Assembly: GCA_023384455.1 (NCBI GenBank)
Contig: JAHDWH010000015.1
Span: 1 to 48,379 of the forward strand
DNA from: Caldilineaceae bacterium
GTDB lineage: Bacteria > Chloroflexota > Anaerolineae > Caldilineales > Caldilineaceae
DNA: 48,379 nucleotides
Direction of reading: 5' to 3'
Numbering within the stretch: the stretch's first letter is position 1; every line of letters starts with the position of its first letter. This document shows, piece after piece, positions 1-7,634 of this stretch. The position numbers and the translations under genes were made by a program. Under the pieces are notes generated by a model that saw nothing but the letters and a program-made list of their open reading frames with translations, ran no database searches and was not told the origin of the DNA.

Positions 1-53
1 AAATCCGTGCAAATCCGTCTTTTCCGTGCGCATCCGTGTTCTATTCTTCAGGG
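1..53. repeat. dispersed atccgtg-type repeat, copy 1
   Basis: A run of aaatccgtg-like units ending in 'gtgttctattcttcag'. It is nearly identical (about 49 of 53 bases by eye) to 13282-13334. Shorter, more diverged relatives lie at 4201-4262 and, on the other strand, 27661-27712. The stop codon of the neighbouring minus-strand membrane gene (48-50) lies inside the repeat. Its function is unknown; it looks like a genome-wide intergenic repeat. Confidence 0.7.
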
Positions 54-2072
54 CAGTTGGTAGACGAAGATGACCGGATCCCCGGCTCGATTGCGCTGAA
101 GCAGAAAGACACCGCCGGGGTAGCGGCTCTGCAATTCCGCGGCCAGGGCCTGATCGTCTGGCTGGAGGATAACTGAGGATTGGGGTGGCAGATTGACCGG
201 CCAATTGTCCGTATGAATGGCAACACCCCGCCCGGCATAGGGGCCACCCGATAGAAACTGAACCGTGCGGTCACTCCACTGGGCCCGGCGGTTGTCACCC
301 GTATCGATCAACACAGCCGTGCGCCCATCGGGCAGGCTGCGGATGGCCCGCCCGGCCAGACTCTCCGGATCGTTATAGACCGTCTGCGCTTCGTACCATT
401 CCACCCAATTGTAAGAAGCGGCCAGAACGATCAGCCCCATCACCACAAAAAGGGTAAATTGGCCCAACCAGACCGCGCCGCTGCGCATCAGCGTCGCTCT
501 GGCCCGGTCCACTGCCAGCCCGCTGATCAGCCCGGCTACAGGCAGGGCAGGCAATAGCCGGGGCCAAAAGGGACTGTTGATTGTCAGCACGCCGCCCAGG
601 ACCACCACTGCGGCCAGCCAGGAAAGCATCTGCCAGCTTTGCAGCCGGTCCAGATTCAGAATCAGATACCCAATGCCCAGGAGCAGGAGTGGCCCGATGA
701 GGCTATCCAGCATTGACCCCTGCCAGCCAAAATGGGTACTCTTGTCGTTGAACAGCCAAAAGGTGAGGAAGGTGCGCCGGGCATTTTCCAGTAGCACGGC
801 GTTGATGCCCTCCACACCGAAGACCCCTTGCATATGGACCAATCCGCCCGGATTAAAGATAGAGACCTCTTGCAGACGGGTGATGAAGGCGGCGGGGCTG
901 CGTAACCAGACCCCTGCAAAGGGCGACAGAAAGAGAAAGCCCCCCCCGACCCAAAGGCCAAATCCAGTCCAGCCTGTCTGTCGCAACCAATTTCGACGGC
1001 TTAACACAAGCCAGAGCCACCAGAGCAGGGCAACCACCCCAAAGACCCGCCCGCTGTAATAGAGCGTACCGGCCAACCCCAGCAGCAGACCGGAAAGCGC
1101 CAGGGCTGGACGAGAACCCGTACGAACGCCTCTGTGCAGGGCCCACAGCCCCAGCACCCCCCAGGCCACTGGCTCCAGATATTCGGGCATCCGGCCAAAA
1201 TGGACGAATGTATAGCCCGCGCCCGTAAATGCAGCAGCCAGCAGCGCGGGAAGCCGTCCGTCATCTCTCTCTATATCTTCTACGGGTGTGCGGCGAAAAA
1301 GCTCGCACCCCAATAGCCAGACGCCCAGGAGTGTCAACAGCCCTGCGTAGAAACCGGCCAACCGGTTGCCCAGCAGCCAGTCACCAGTAAGGTTTATCCC
1401 CAGCGCCGCGGGATAGAAAGCAAAAAGAGGAATATTGGCCCACCCCGGCGCAAAGATACGCTCCTCCAGCCCCGCGACAATTTGCAGGGCTTGCAGGCCG
1501 TGGCTGGCCGGGTCCCCATCCACCCGCACGGGGACGGACGGCAACTGCCAGCCAAGCAGAACTCCGCTTATCAGCAGAATCAGCAGCAGCAGCGGCCAGC
1601 TTCTCTCCGGGGCTATATCTTCCGAGGCAGCGCCATTCCCACCGCCAGACAGCCAACTCCCCCCGACGTACAGCGCGATGGCCGCCAGCCAGAGATAGCG
1701 CGTCCAGGCTGGCTCCGTCTGGTTCTGCTGAAAGTAGTAGAGCAGGAGTGCGCCGACCAGCAGGGCCGCGCCGGTCAGCAAAGCACCGGGCAAAGCCAAC
1801 CGGGCCGCTTTCCTGGGAATTTCATCGACAGGGGTCCGCCGGGGCCAACTATAGGCAGCAACGCCAAAGAGCAGCGCGCCAACCCCGGCCAGATAGAGAC
1901 CGAAATGCTGGCGGTCGCCTGTTGACCAGTGGGAGAGATCCCACAAAAAGGGCAGATTGGTGGATACCCAGGGGATACGCAGAAATTCCAGAGGCTGCTG
2001 GTCGAAGAGATATTGAGCGGCATAGACAGCCAAAAGAGCCGCAAGAATCGCCAAAAAGCGCAGGAATCGCAC
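48..2072 (-). CDS. polytopic membrane protein, GT-C-fold glycosyltransferase-like (family 39-like)
   Basis: A 674-residue protein with roughly a dozen or more hydrophobic segments and a soluble C-terminal tail from about residue 575. After the first N-terminal helices comes RVDGDPASHGLQAL (about residues 183-196). This acidic loop resembles the one that carries the catalytic Asp in GT39/PMT-type lipid-linked sugar transferases. The overall plan (acidic first outer loop, many helices, small C-terminal domain) fits membrane transferases that use polyprenyl-phosphate sugars, but the donor and acceptor cannot be read. The start is a GTG at 2072. The 3' end runs into a dispersed repeat. It could instead be a membrane protein of unknown function with the same fold. 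The coding call is firm; the enzyme call is family-level only. Confidence 0.7.
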   Translation of the reverse strand: MRFLRFLAILAALLAVYAAQYLFDQQPLEFLRIPWVSTNLPFLWDLSHWSTGDRQHFGLYLAGVGALLFGVAAYSWPRRTPVDEIPRKAARLALPGALLTGAALLVGALLLYYFQQNQTEPAWTRYLWLAAIALYVGGSWLSGGGNGAASEDIAPERSWPLLLLILLISGVLLGWQLPSVPVRVDGDPASHGLQALQIVAGLEERIFAPGWANIPLFAFYPAALGINLTGDWLLGNRLAGFYAGLLTLLGVWLLGCELFRRTPVEDIERDDGRLPALLAAAFTGAGYTFVHFGRMPEYLEPVAWGVLGLWALHRGVRTGSRPALALSGLLLGLAGTLYYSGRVFGVVALLWWLWLVLSRRNWLRQTGWTGFGLWVGGGFLFLSPFAGVWLRSPAAFITRLQEVSIFNPGGLVHMQGVFGVEGINAVLLENARRTFLTFWLFNDKSTHFGWQGSMLDSLIGPLLLLGIGYLILNLDRLQSWQMLSWLAAVVVLGGVLTINSPFWPRLLPALPVAGLISGLAVDRARATLMRSGAVWLGQFTLFVVMGLIVLAASYNWVEWYEAQTVYNDPESLAGRAIRSLPDGRTAVLIDTGDNRRAQWSDRTVQFLSGGPYAGRGVAIHTDNWPVNLPPQSSVILQPDDQALAAELQSRYPGGVFLLQRNRAGDPVIFVYQLP

Positions 2073-2189
2073 GCGTTCAGCCTTGCTGGAAGGGGATGGG
2101 ATGGGAGAAAGACAAAACCCGGTTGTCCAAATGGACGGTCAACCGGGTGTGCTTACAACATTGGGGCAAGATAACCAACCAGAGGTAGC

Positions 2190-2285
2190 TGTTCAGCCAC
2201 CCCACCCCCTCCCCATTCCAGGCAGAGAACTGGAGCGACTCCTCCCCAAAGTAGGGGAGGTTGGGAGGGGGTGAGCAGTTACAAC
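2190..2285. repeat. C/G-tract dispersed repeat, copy 1 (inverted relative to 17660-17752)
   Basis: About 95 bp beginning 'gttcagccaccccacccc' and ending 'gggagggggtgagcagtt'. The reverse complement of 17660-17752 matches it over almost the whole length, including the internal 'gactcctcccc' and 'ggggaggttgggag'. The two tracts can pair into a hairpin. Both copies lie just 3' of minus-strand genes (tatA here, ftsH there) but in opposite orientation relative to the gene, so a dedicated terminator role is unlikely. Confidence 0.65.
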
Positions 2286-2291
2286 CAGAGG

Positions 2292-2525
2292 TTAGGCCGC
2301 GTCTTCGGTCTCTTCTACTTCGGCCTGGACGGGTTTGCTCTTCTTGGCAGTGGTCTTCGGTGCCTCGTCTTCGTCTTCGATTTCACTTCCGTCCTTGGCA
2401 GCCCGGCGGAACTCCCGGATACCCTTGCCCAGCCCGCCAAAGACCTCGGGCAGGCGGCCAACGCCGAAAAAGATGACAACAATCACCAGAATCAAAATCA
2501 GTTCTGTGGGTCCAAGAGAAGGCAT
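2292..2525 (-). CDS. tatA: Sec-independent protein translocase TatA/TatE
   Basis: A 77-residue TatA-type protein counted from the Met that begins [13 protein letters not shown]. The frame stays open 11 codons further upstream, but family members start here. It has one N-terminal transmembrane helix (about residues 5-20), the [16 protein letters not shown] hinge and amphipathic helix typical of TatA, then an acidic and lysine-rich tail rich in Glu, Lys and Ala. TatA multimers form the pore that moves folded, twin-arginine-tagged proteins across the cytoplasmic membrane. No tatC is nearby. A likely Tat substrate, the metallophosphoesterase at 20025-20906, is in the same window. A sigma70-like promoter lies upstream at 2605-2633. 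Confidence 0.93.
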   Translation of the reverse strand: MPSLGPTELILILVIVVIFFGVGRLPEVFGGLGKGIREFRRAAKDGSEIEDEDEAPKTTAKKSKPVQAEVEETEDAA

Positions 2526-2604
2526 TGGGATGCTCCTTAGTGAATATTTCGTCGGCAACCCGGCCAGAGGGGAGGGTCGTCTTTACGAGCGATAGAGTGG
2601 ACCT

Positions 2605-2633
2605 ATTATAACACGGGCGCAAAGTGCTGCAAA
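2605..2633 (-). promoter_or_regulatory. candidate sigma70 promoter of tatA
   Basis: On the minus strand, TTTGCA (2628-2633) is followed after 17 bases by a perfect TATAAT (2605-2610). Transcription would start near 2598, leaving a leader of about 70 bases before the tatA start. The -35 box matches only 4 of 6 consensus bases. Confidence 0.4.
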
Positions 2634-2720
2634 TCTCCAACCAGAAGGAAAGAGAACGCACGCATCTCTCCCATTCCTGGGACGTATCCTATGCGGAACG
2701 GGCTGATTGTCGCGGATAGA

Positions 2721-2759
2721 AGCGAGACTTCCGCCTGGCCAGACCCACGGAGTCTCGCT
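2721..2759. other. stem-loop 3' of the molybdopterin oxidoreductase gene
   Basis: The arms agcgagact (2721-2729) and agtctcgct (2751-2759) are perfect reverse complements, with a further ccg/cgg pair inside. The hairpin sits 15 bases past the stop codon of the minus-strand gene ending at 2774. There is no T-tract on either side, so it is at best an imperfect terminator or an mRNA 3'-end stabiliser. Confidence 0.4.
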
Positions 2760-2773
2760 TCGGTCAAGAGGAC

Positions 2774-3406
2774 TTACCAGCCGAAGCGCTCTTCCAGCCA
2801 GGGGTCGCCCTGCATATGATAGCCAGCCCGTTCCCAAAAGCCGGGCCGATCACCCGACATAAACTCCAGCCCCCGCAGCCATTTGGCGCTCTTCCACAGA
2901 TACTTTTTGGGCACGAGGAGACGCATGGGATAGCCGTGTTCCGGGTCCAGAGGCTTGCCGTCGTACGAATAGGCCAGCATTGTGTCGTCGTCGTCCAGCA
3001 CATCCAGCCCGATGTTTGTGGTATAGCCCAGCTCGCAGTGGGCCATCACATGGGTAGCTGTGGGGTCCACGTCGATCAGCTTGGCAAAATCCCGCCAGGC
3101 GACGCCGGTCCAGGCGGTGTCCAGTTTGCTCCAGCGGGTCACACAGTGAATGTCCACCGTCTGGGTCTGCTGGGGCAGGGCCATCAGATCGGCCCAGGAG
3201 AAGCGCTTTTCCTCGTTCACCAGCCCAAAGACCCGCAAGTCCCAGTTGTCCAGATTGGCGTAGCGGGGTGTTTCGCCGTAGGTGAGGACGGGGAAGCGCT
3301 CGCTGAGAAACTGACCGGGGGGCGTGCGTTCATCCCGGTTCTCGCCGGGCAGGTTCTTCACCCGTTTGAGCCGTTCGACTTTTTTGAAGGGGTTTTCAAT
3401 GCGCAT
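2774..3406 (-). CDS. sulfite-oxidase-like molybdopterin oxidoreductase
   Basis: A 210-residue protein made of a single oxidoreductase molybdopterin-binding domain. The segment [19 protein letters not shown] (about 85-102) holds Cys88, the position that ligates molybdenum in the sulfite oxidase/MsrP superfamily. Further family blocks are [11 protein letters not shown] and [20 protein letters not shown]. The length matches the short cytosolic 'sulfite oxidase-like oxidoreductase' group. No Tat or Sec signal is visible, and no heme or C-terminal dimerisation domain is present. The physiological substrate of this group is not established, so no reaction is claimed. It lies 4 bp downstream of a small unknown gene on the same strand. 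Confidence 0.88.
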   Translation of the reverse strand: MRIENPFKKVERLKRVKNLPGENRDERTPPGQFLSERFPVLTYGETPRYANLDNWDLRVFGLVNEEKRFSWADLMALPQQTQTVDIHCVTRWSKLDTAWTGVAWRDFAKLIDVDPTATHVMAHCELGYTTNIGLDVLDDDDTMLAYSYDGKPLDPEHGYPMRLLVPKKYLWKSAKWLRGLEFMSGDRPGFWERAGYHMQGDPWLEERFGW

Positions 3407-3410
3407 TGGT

Positions 3411-3908
3411 TTATACCTCCGCTGTCACAAAGGCTGAGGAAGCCTTTTGATAAACCATCTGTTCAATCTCAGCCTCAAGTGTATTCAGAAAACGCCTGAA
3501 TTGGGAAACATCAACCGACAGTGTGCCGCCCACATAGGCCGATTTGTTCCTCTCCATTCGTATCATCACACGGACAGTGACTTCGCCCTCGCCATTTTCT
3601 GAGATGTCCCCGTCCAGGAGCGCAAATTCAAAGTCCAACTCCGTGGGGACAAAGACAAATGGCTCTCTGTCATCGAAGATATCGTCATCTCCCGCTGCGC
3701 AGGAATCCAGAAAATTCCGTGCACCAGTCACCAACTGCCGATAGCTGCGCCGGGATAGGGTCGGCACGGATTGTGGTTTTACAAGAACTGCCTGACGATT
3801 GACGATAAGACGCAGTGACAATTCGCTGCGAATCCACTCTTCGCCGGGGAATTCAAGCGCAAGAGGTGTCAATCGGAATATAGATTGGTCGGTTTTGAGT
3901 TCAGCCAT
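3411..3908 (-). CDS. protein of unknown function paired with a DUF4258-like gene
   Basis: A 165-residue soluble, acidic protein beginning [14 protein letters not shown] do not recognise a family with certainty. It looks beta-rich, with alternating hydrophobic stretches such as [19 protein letters not shown] and [17 protein letters not shown]. The last of these faintly recalls small WapI-type immunity proteins; that is speculation. It starts 6 bp after the DUF4258-like gene and ends 4 bp before the molybdopterin oxidoreductase, so the three are probably co-transcribed. The tight pairing with a small basic DUF4258-like protein suggests a toxin/antidote pair, which the sequence cannot prove. Confidence 0.6.
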   Translation of the reverse strand: MAELKTDQSIFRLTPLALEFPGEEWIRSELSLRLIVNRQAVLVKPQSVPTLSRRSYRQLVTGARNFLDSCAAGDDDIFDDREPFVFVPTELDFEFALLDGDISENGEGEVTVRVMIRMERNKSAYVGGTLSVDVSQFRRFLNTLEAEIEQMVYQKASSAFVTAEV

Positions 3909-3914
3909 TTGATT

Positions 3915-4190
3915 TCACCGCCACCCGTAGTTGCGGGCCAAATTGCGCAGTTCGTGTTTCGACACGCCTGTCAGAATCGTTACGATCCATCCGTCATCTA
4001 CGACAACGATATCATACCGGTTTGCGCCTTGCCGTTGCACAAAAACCTGTGCGCCGTCATTCTGAAAAAAGCGCTGGGAGAAATTGTTGATCACATCGTC
4101 CACATCCACAGAACGATCTGCCAGTCGGTGAGTCGCGTGCTTTGTAAGCCTTCTGCCGCCTGGCGTGTACTTGTACTCCTCCATCATCAA
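3915..4190 (-). CDS. DUF4258-like small protein (possible toxin)
   Basis: A 91-residue basic protein. TKHATHRLADRSVDVDDVI (about residues 16-34) matches the start of DUF4258-type domains (H-A-x-x-R-x-x-x-R followed by a short helix). IVVVDDGWIVTILTG near the C-terminus matches the final beta strands of the same fold. DUF4258 proteins are small RelE/BECR-like domains, some of them predicted RNases in toxin systems. The gene is followed after 6 bp by an acidic partner protein. Met1, Met2 or Met3 could each be the start. Coding is well supported; the toxin role is inference from fold and pairing. Confidence 0.65.
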   Translation of the reverse strand: MMMEEYKYTPGGRRLTKHATHRLADRSVDVDDVINNFSQRFFQNDGAQVFVQRQGANRYDIVVVDDGWIVTILTGVSKHELRNLARNYGWR

Positions 4191-4200
4191 ACCTCATCGA

Positions 4201-4262
4201 GTGAATCTGAATCCGCTCAAATCCGCCTGATCCGCGGTATCCGCTCCATCCGCGTTCTATCT
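4201..4262. repeat. dispersed atccgcg-type repeat, diverged copy
   Basis: Repeated 'aatccgc' units ('gaatctgaatccgctcaaat', then 'gatccgcggtatccgct') ending 'ccatccgcgttctat'. It is related to 1-53 and 13282-13334, which end 'catccgtgttctat'. It fills the gap between the DUF4258-like gene and the 3' end of fabF. Confidence 0.55.
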
Positions 4263-4265
4263 CCC

Positions 4266-5540
4266 CTATGCCACAAACCGTTTCAACACAATCGTCGCAT
4301 TCTGCCCGCCCAGACCAAAGCCGTTGCACAGCCCCGCATCCACCCGGTGTTCCCGGCTCTCATTCGGCACGTAGTCCAGATCGCAGGCCGGGTCGGGAAG
4401 CTCGTAGTTGATGGTGGGCAGGATGCGGTCTTCCTGCATCGCCTTGACCAGCACAGCCGCGCTCTGGGCACCGGCTGCGCCCATTGCGTGGCCGATACTG
4501 CTCTTAATGCTGGTGATGGGGATGGCATAGGCGACTTCCCCAAAGACCCGTTTGATGGCGGCGGTCTCCATTGTATCGTTAAGCATCGTGCCTGTGCCGT
4601 GAGCCACAATCCAGTCGATGTCTGTAGCGGCCAGAGCGCTCTCGGCCAGGGCCAGGGACATACAGGTCGTCGCGCCTGTGCCGGTTGGCTCTGGGGCCAC
4701 CATATCGTACGCATCTTCGCTCAGGGCATAGCCGGCAAACTCGGCCAGAATCGTTGCGCCCCGGGCCTGGGCGTGTTCCAGGGTTTCCAGCACAAAAACG
4801 CCCGCGCCTTCACCCACTACCATCCCATCCCGGTTGCCGCTGAAGGGCGCGCAGGCTTTTTCCGGGTTGGCGTTGTTGGTGCTGGCCGCGCCCAGACGGC
4901 TGAAGGTGGTGATGATCATTTTGGAGAGATAGCCCTCGGCCCCACCGGCAATCATCACATCCGCATCTCCCCGTTGCAGACGGCGGGCCGCTTCGCCAAT
5001 CGAAGTAATGCCTGTGGCGCAGGCTGTTACCTGGCTGTTGGTCGGCCCGGTGACGCCGAGTTTGATGGCGACAAAGGTGGGCGTGCCACTGATGAGCGCG
5101 GCGGTGCCATTGGCCGGGTTAAAGCGCCGAGGGCCGCCTTCGGTCAATTTGGCGCTCTCTTCTTCCACAATGTCCCAGCCGCCAAAGGCCAGACCGATCT
5201 CCACGCCGATCCGACGCCGGTCTTCCTGTTCCAGCGCCAGACCCGCCATAGCCACTGCGTCCTGGGCCGCTTTGTAGGCAAACTGAGTGCCCCGGCTCGT
5301 GCGTCGGGCTTCCTTGCGGTCCATATAGACCCCGGCATCCCAATCATTCACCCGTGCGCTGATCTGGGTGGGGAAATCTGTGGCGTCCCAGTGGATGATA
5401 GGACCCGTGCCAGATTTGCCCGCGGCCATCTGATCCCAGGACTCTTGCAGGCTGTGGCCCAGGGGGGTGATGAGTCCGACACCCGTAATAACTACCCGAC
5501 GGGATGGGTTTGCAGAGGGAGAATATCCGTTCGTGTTCAT
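4266..5540 (-). CDS. fabF: 3-oxoacyl-[acyl-carrier-protein] synthase II
   Basis: A 424-residue condensing enzyme that elongates acyl-ACP with malonyl-ACP in type II fatty-acid synthesis in the cytoplasm. The N-terminal RRVVITGVGLITPLG is the family signature. The Cys-His-His catalytic triad is complete: Cys174 in VTACATGITS, His314 in VAHGTGTMLND and His351 in SSIGHAMGAAG. The length is normal for FabF. It stands alone here, without acpP, fabD or fabG beside it, although an SDR is encoded elsewhere in the window. It is divergent from the ABC exporter; the 336-bp gap probably carries promoters for both. A chain-length-factor or specialised KAS role cannot be excluded, but the intact triad argues for an active synthase. 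Confidence 0.92.
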   Translation of the reverse strand: MNTNGYSPSANPSRRVVITGVGLITPLGHSLQESWDQMAAGKSGTGPIIHWDATDFPTQISARVNDWDAGVYMDRKEARRTSRGTQFAYKAAQDAVAMAGLALEQEDRRRIGVEIGLAFGGWDIVEEESAKLTEGGPRRFNPANGTAALISGTPTFVAIKLGVTGPTNSQVTACATGITSIGEAARRLQRGDADVMIAGGAEGYLSKMIITTFSRLGAASTNNANPEKACAPFSGNRDGMVVGEGAGVFVLETLEHAQARGATILAEFAGYALSEDAYDMVAPEPTGTGATTCMSLALAESALAATDIDWIVAHGTGTMLNDTMETAAIKRVFGEVAYAIPITSIKSSIGHAMGAAGAQSAAVLVKAMQEDRILPTINYELPDPACDLDYVPNESREHRVDAGLCNGFGLGGQNATIVLKRFVA

Positions 5541-5876
5541 TCGTCTATCCAGTCTTCTGATAATTGTTGTAGGGTGGATCGTGCATCAATAGATAACACG
5601 ACGGGGGGGCTGTTGTCAATGATTGGAAAAGCGATGGAGGTATCCCAGAAAATGGTAAGGGAAATGTGGGTATAGCCATTGGCTAGACTAGAATTTCCTC
5701 TTTCCATCGCTGGCTACACCGGTTCAGTAGCTTCCTTCCCATTCTTGCCCGATCCCCGCCCATCCGCTACAATCAGGAGACCGATGACAGCGGACGGTGA
5801 ACCGCAGCCATTATGCTTTGAGGCGCCGTCCGCGATCTGCCGTCCTACCCGTCCCTTCCACCGCAAAGGCCACCTA
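5541..5876. other. intergenic region between divergent fabF and ABC exporter genes
   Basis: No convincing gene. The plus-strand frame of the exporter stays open upstream to about 5679, but the extra peptide is Pro/Arg-rich and unlike any ABC N-terminus, so it is treated as non-coding. Divergent promoters are expected here, but I could not pick a confident -35/-10 pair. Confidence 0.5.
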
Positions 5877-7634
5877 ATGCAAAAAAGTGGACTCCAAATC
5901 CTGCGTCCCTACCAGCGGCCCTACTATCGGGCACTGGCCATCGGCACGCTCTACGCGCTCATCGGCGCGGGGGCCAGCGCTTTTAGCCCCACCTGGCTGG
6001 GCTGGGCGGTGGACGCGCTCAACAAAGGCGCGCCCCCCCGGGATCTGGCCTGGTACGCCGGCGGGCTGATGCTCCTGGCCGGGATCGTCGCCCTCTTCCG
6101 CTACCTGCTGCGAATGCTCACGGGCAGTATCGCGGCGGGCATCTCCTACCGGATGAGCCAGGACCTCTTCCACCGGCTGCTCCTCTTCGACCGGGAGACC
6201 CGTCAGGACTACGGCACGGGCGATCTGCTCTCCCGCAGCACCAGCGACTTTATTTACGTCTGGCGTTTCTACAGCGCGGGCTTTCAGATGTTTATGCACG
6301 CCTTCTTCCTGCTCCTCATCGGCGCGGGGCTGATGGGGCGCACCAGCCCTCAACTGGCCCTGATGGTGGTGGGGATGCTCACCCTCAGTATCGCCGTGCA
6401 GGTGCGGCTGGGCCGGGTGCTGCAAGCCTCTTTTATTCGGGTGCAGGAGGAGATCGCCAAACTGGCCATCTTTGCCCAGGAGCATCTGAACGCGGCCCGG
6501 ATGCTGGTGGCTTACGTCCAGGGCGATGCGGTGGGGCGTTCCTTCCGGGAGGCCAATGAGAGTTATGTCAACCAGAATTTGCGCTTTGTCCTGCAAAGCG
6601 GCGCCATCTCACCCCTCCCCAGTCTGGTGGTGCGCATCGCGGCCACAATCGTCGTCTTTGTGGGTGGCTCGCTGATTATCGACGGCAGCCTGACCGTCGG
6701 CCAATACGTCCAGTTTATCGTCTATCTGGGGCTGCTCAACAGCGGCGCGCAGCAGATTACCGACGCCTACGAGCGGCTGCAACAGGGCAGCGGTGCGGCG
6801 GTGCGCATCGGCGAGGTGCTGGAACGCTGGCCGAAGGTGGCTGACCCGGAGGATGCCCCGGAGGTCAAACTGGCTGGCCATATCCGTCTGGAAGGGGTGG
6901 GGGTCTGGGCCGAGGATCAGGAACGCTGGGCCTTGCGCCACATCGATCTGGACATCCCGCCGGGGATGACCCTGGGAATCGTCGGGCCGACGGGTTCGGG
7001 CAAGTCGATGCTTATCAGCCTGCTGGGGCGCATCTACGACCCCACCGAAGGGCGGGTGACGATTGATGGCTACGACATCCGGGATATCAAACTGGCCGAC
7101 CTGCGCCAAACCGTCGTCTACGTGCCCCAGGAATCCCTGCTTTTCAGTATGCCCCTGCGCAATAATATCGCGCTGGGCATCCCCTACGTGCCCGACCCCC
7201 GCATCTTCCAGGCGATGGATCAGGCCCGGCTCTCGAAGGATATGGCCCAGCTTCCCCAGGGGCTGGACAGTATTGTGGGCGAGCGGGGCGCCACCCTCTC
7301 CGGCGGCCAACGCCAGCGCACAGCCATCGCCCGGGCCCTGGTGCGGGACCCGAAGGTGCTGCTGCTGGACGACGCCCTGGCCAGTGTGGATATGAAGACC
7401 GCGGCGGAGATTCTGCGGGAGTTGCGCCAGGTGGAGGGCAAGCGCAGCCGGATACTTGTCACCCAACGCATCGCCACTGTCGTCGACGCGGATCACATTA
7501 TTGTCCTGGACCACGGCCAGATTGTGGAGCAGGGCAGCCATACGGAACTGCTGGCCGGGAATGGCTTCTACGCCGAGATGTACCACCGGGAAGTGGAGCA
7601 GGCTCAGGAGGAGACGACAAATGGCCCGGTCTGA
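5877..7634 (+). CDS. ABC exporter half-transporter, degenerate-site subunit
   Basis: A 585-residue half-transporter: six-helix type IV exporter domain (about 1-315) plus one ATPase domain. Walker A is GPTGSGKS (370-377) and the signature is a canonical LSGGQ (474-478). Walker B VLLLD is followed by Asp499 where active ATPases have the catalytic Glu, and the H-loop His is replaced by Gln530 (VTQRIATV). These are hallmarks of the degenerate-site subunit of heterodimeric exporters such as TM287/288 or TmrAB. The start is the ATG at 5877, since family members begin a few residues before the first elbow helix. The partner gene overlaps it by 14 bp. The substrate is unknown: multidrug, lipid or peptide export are all possible. 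Confidence 0.92.
   Translation: MQKSGLQILRPYQRPYYRALAIGTLYALIGAGASAFSPTWLGWAVDALNKGAPPRDLAWYAGGLMLLAGIVALFRYLLRMLTGSIAAGISYRMSQDLFHRLLLFDRETRQDYGTGDLLSRSTSDFIYVWRFYSAGFQMFMHAFFLLLIGAGLMGRTSPQLALMVVGMLTLSIAVQVRLGRVLQASFIRVQEEIAKLAIFAQEHLNAARMLVAYVQGDAVGRSFREANESYVNQNLRFVLQSGAISPLPSLVVRIAATIVVFVGGSLIIDGSLTVGQYVQFIVYLGLLNSGAQQITDAYERLQQGSGAAVRIGEVLERWPKVADPEDAPEVKLAGHIRLEGVGVWAEDQERWALRHIDLDIPPGMTLGIVGPTGSGKSMLISLLGRIYDPTEGRVTIDGYDIRDIKLADLRQTVVYVPQESLLFSMPLRNNIALGIPYVPDPRIFQAMDQARLSKDMAQLPQGLDSIVGERGATLSGGQRQRTAIARALVRDPKVLLLDDALASVDMKTAAEILRELRQVEGKRSRILVTQRIATVVDADHIIVLDHGQIVEQGSHTELLAGNGFYAEMYHREVEQAQEETTNGPV

Noticed and set aside
3885-5675. Long plus-strand open frame (about 600 codons) opposite fabF
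   Set aside because: The opposite strand encodes an intact FabF with its full catalytic triad; the plus-strand translation is a His/Arg/Gly-rich antisense product without family features.
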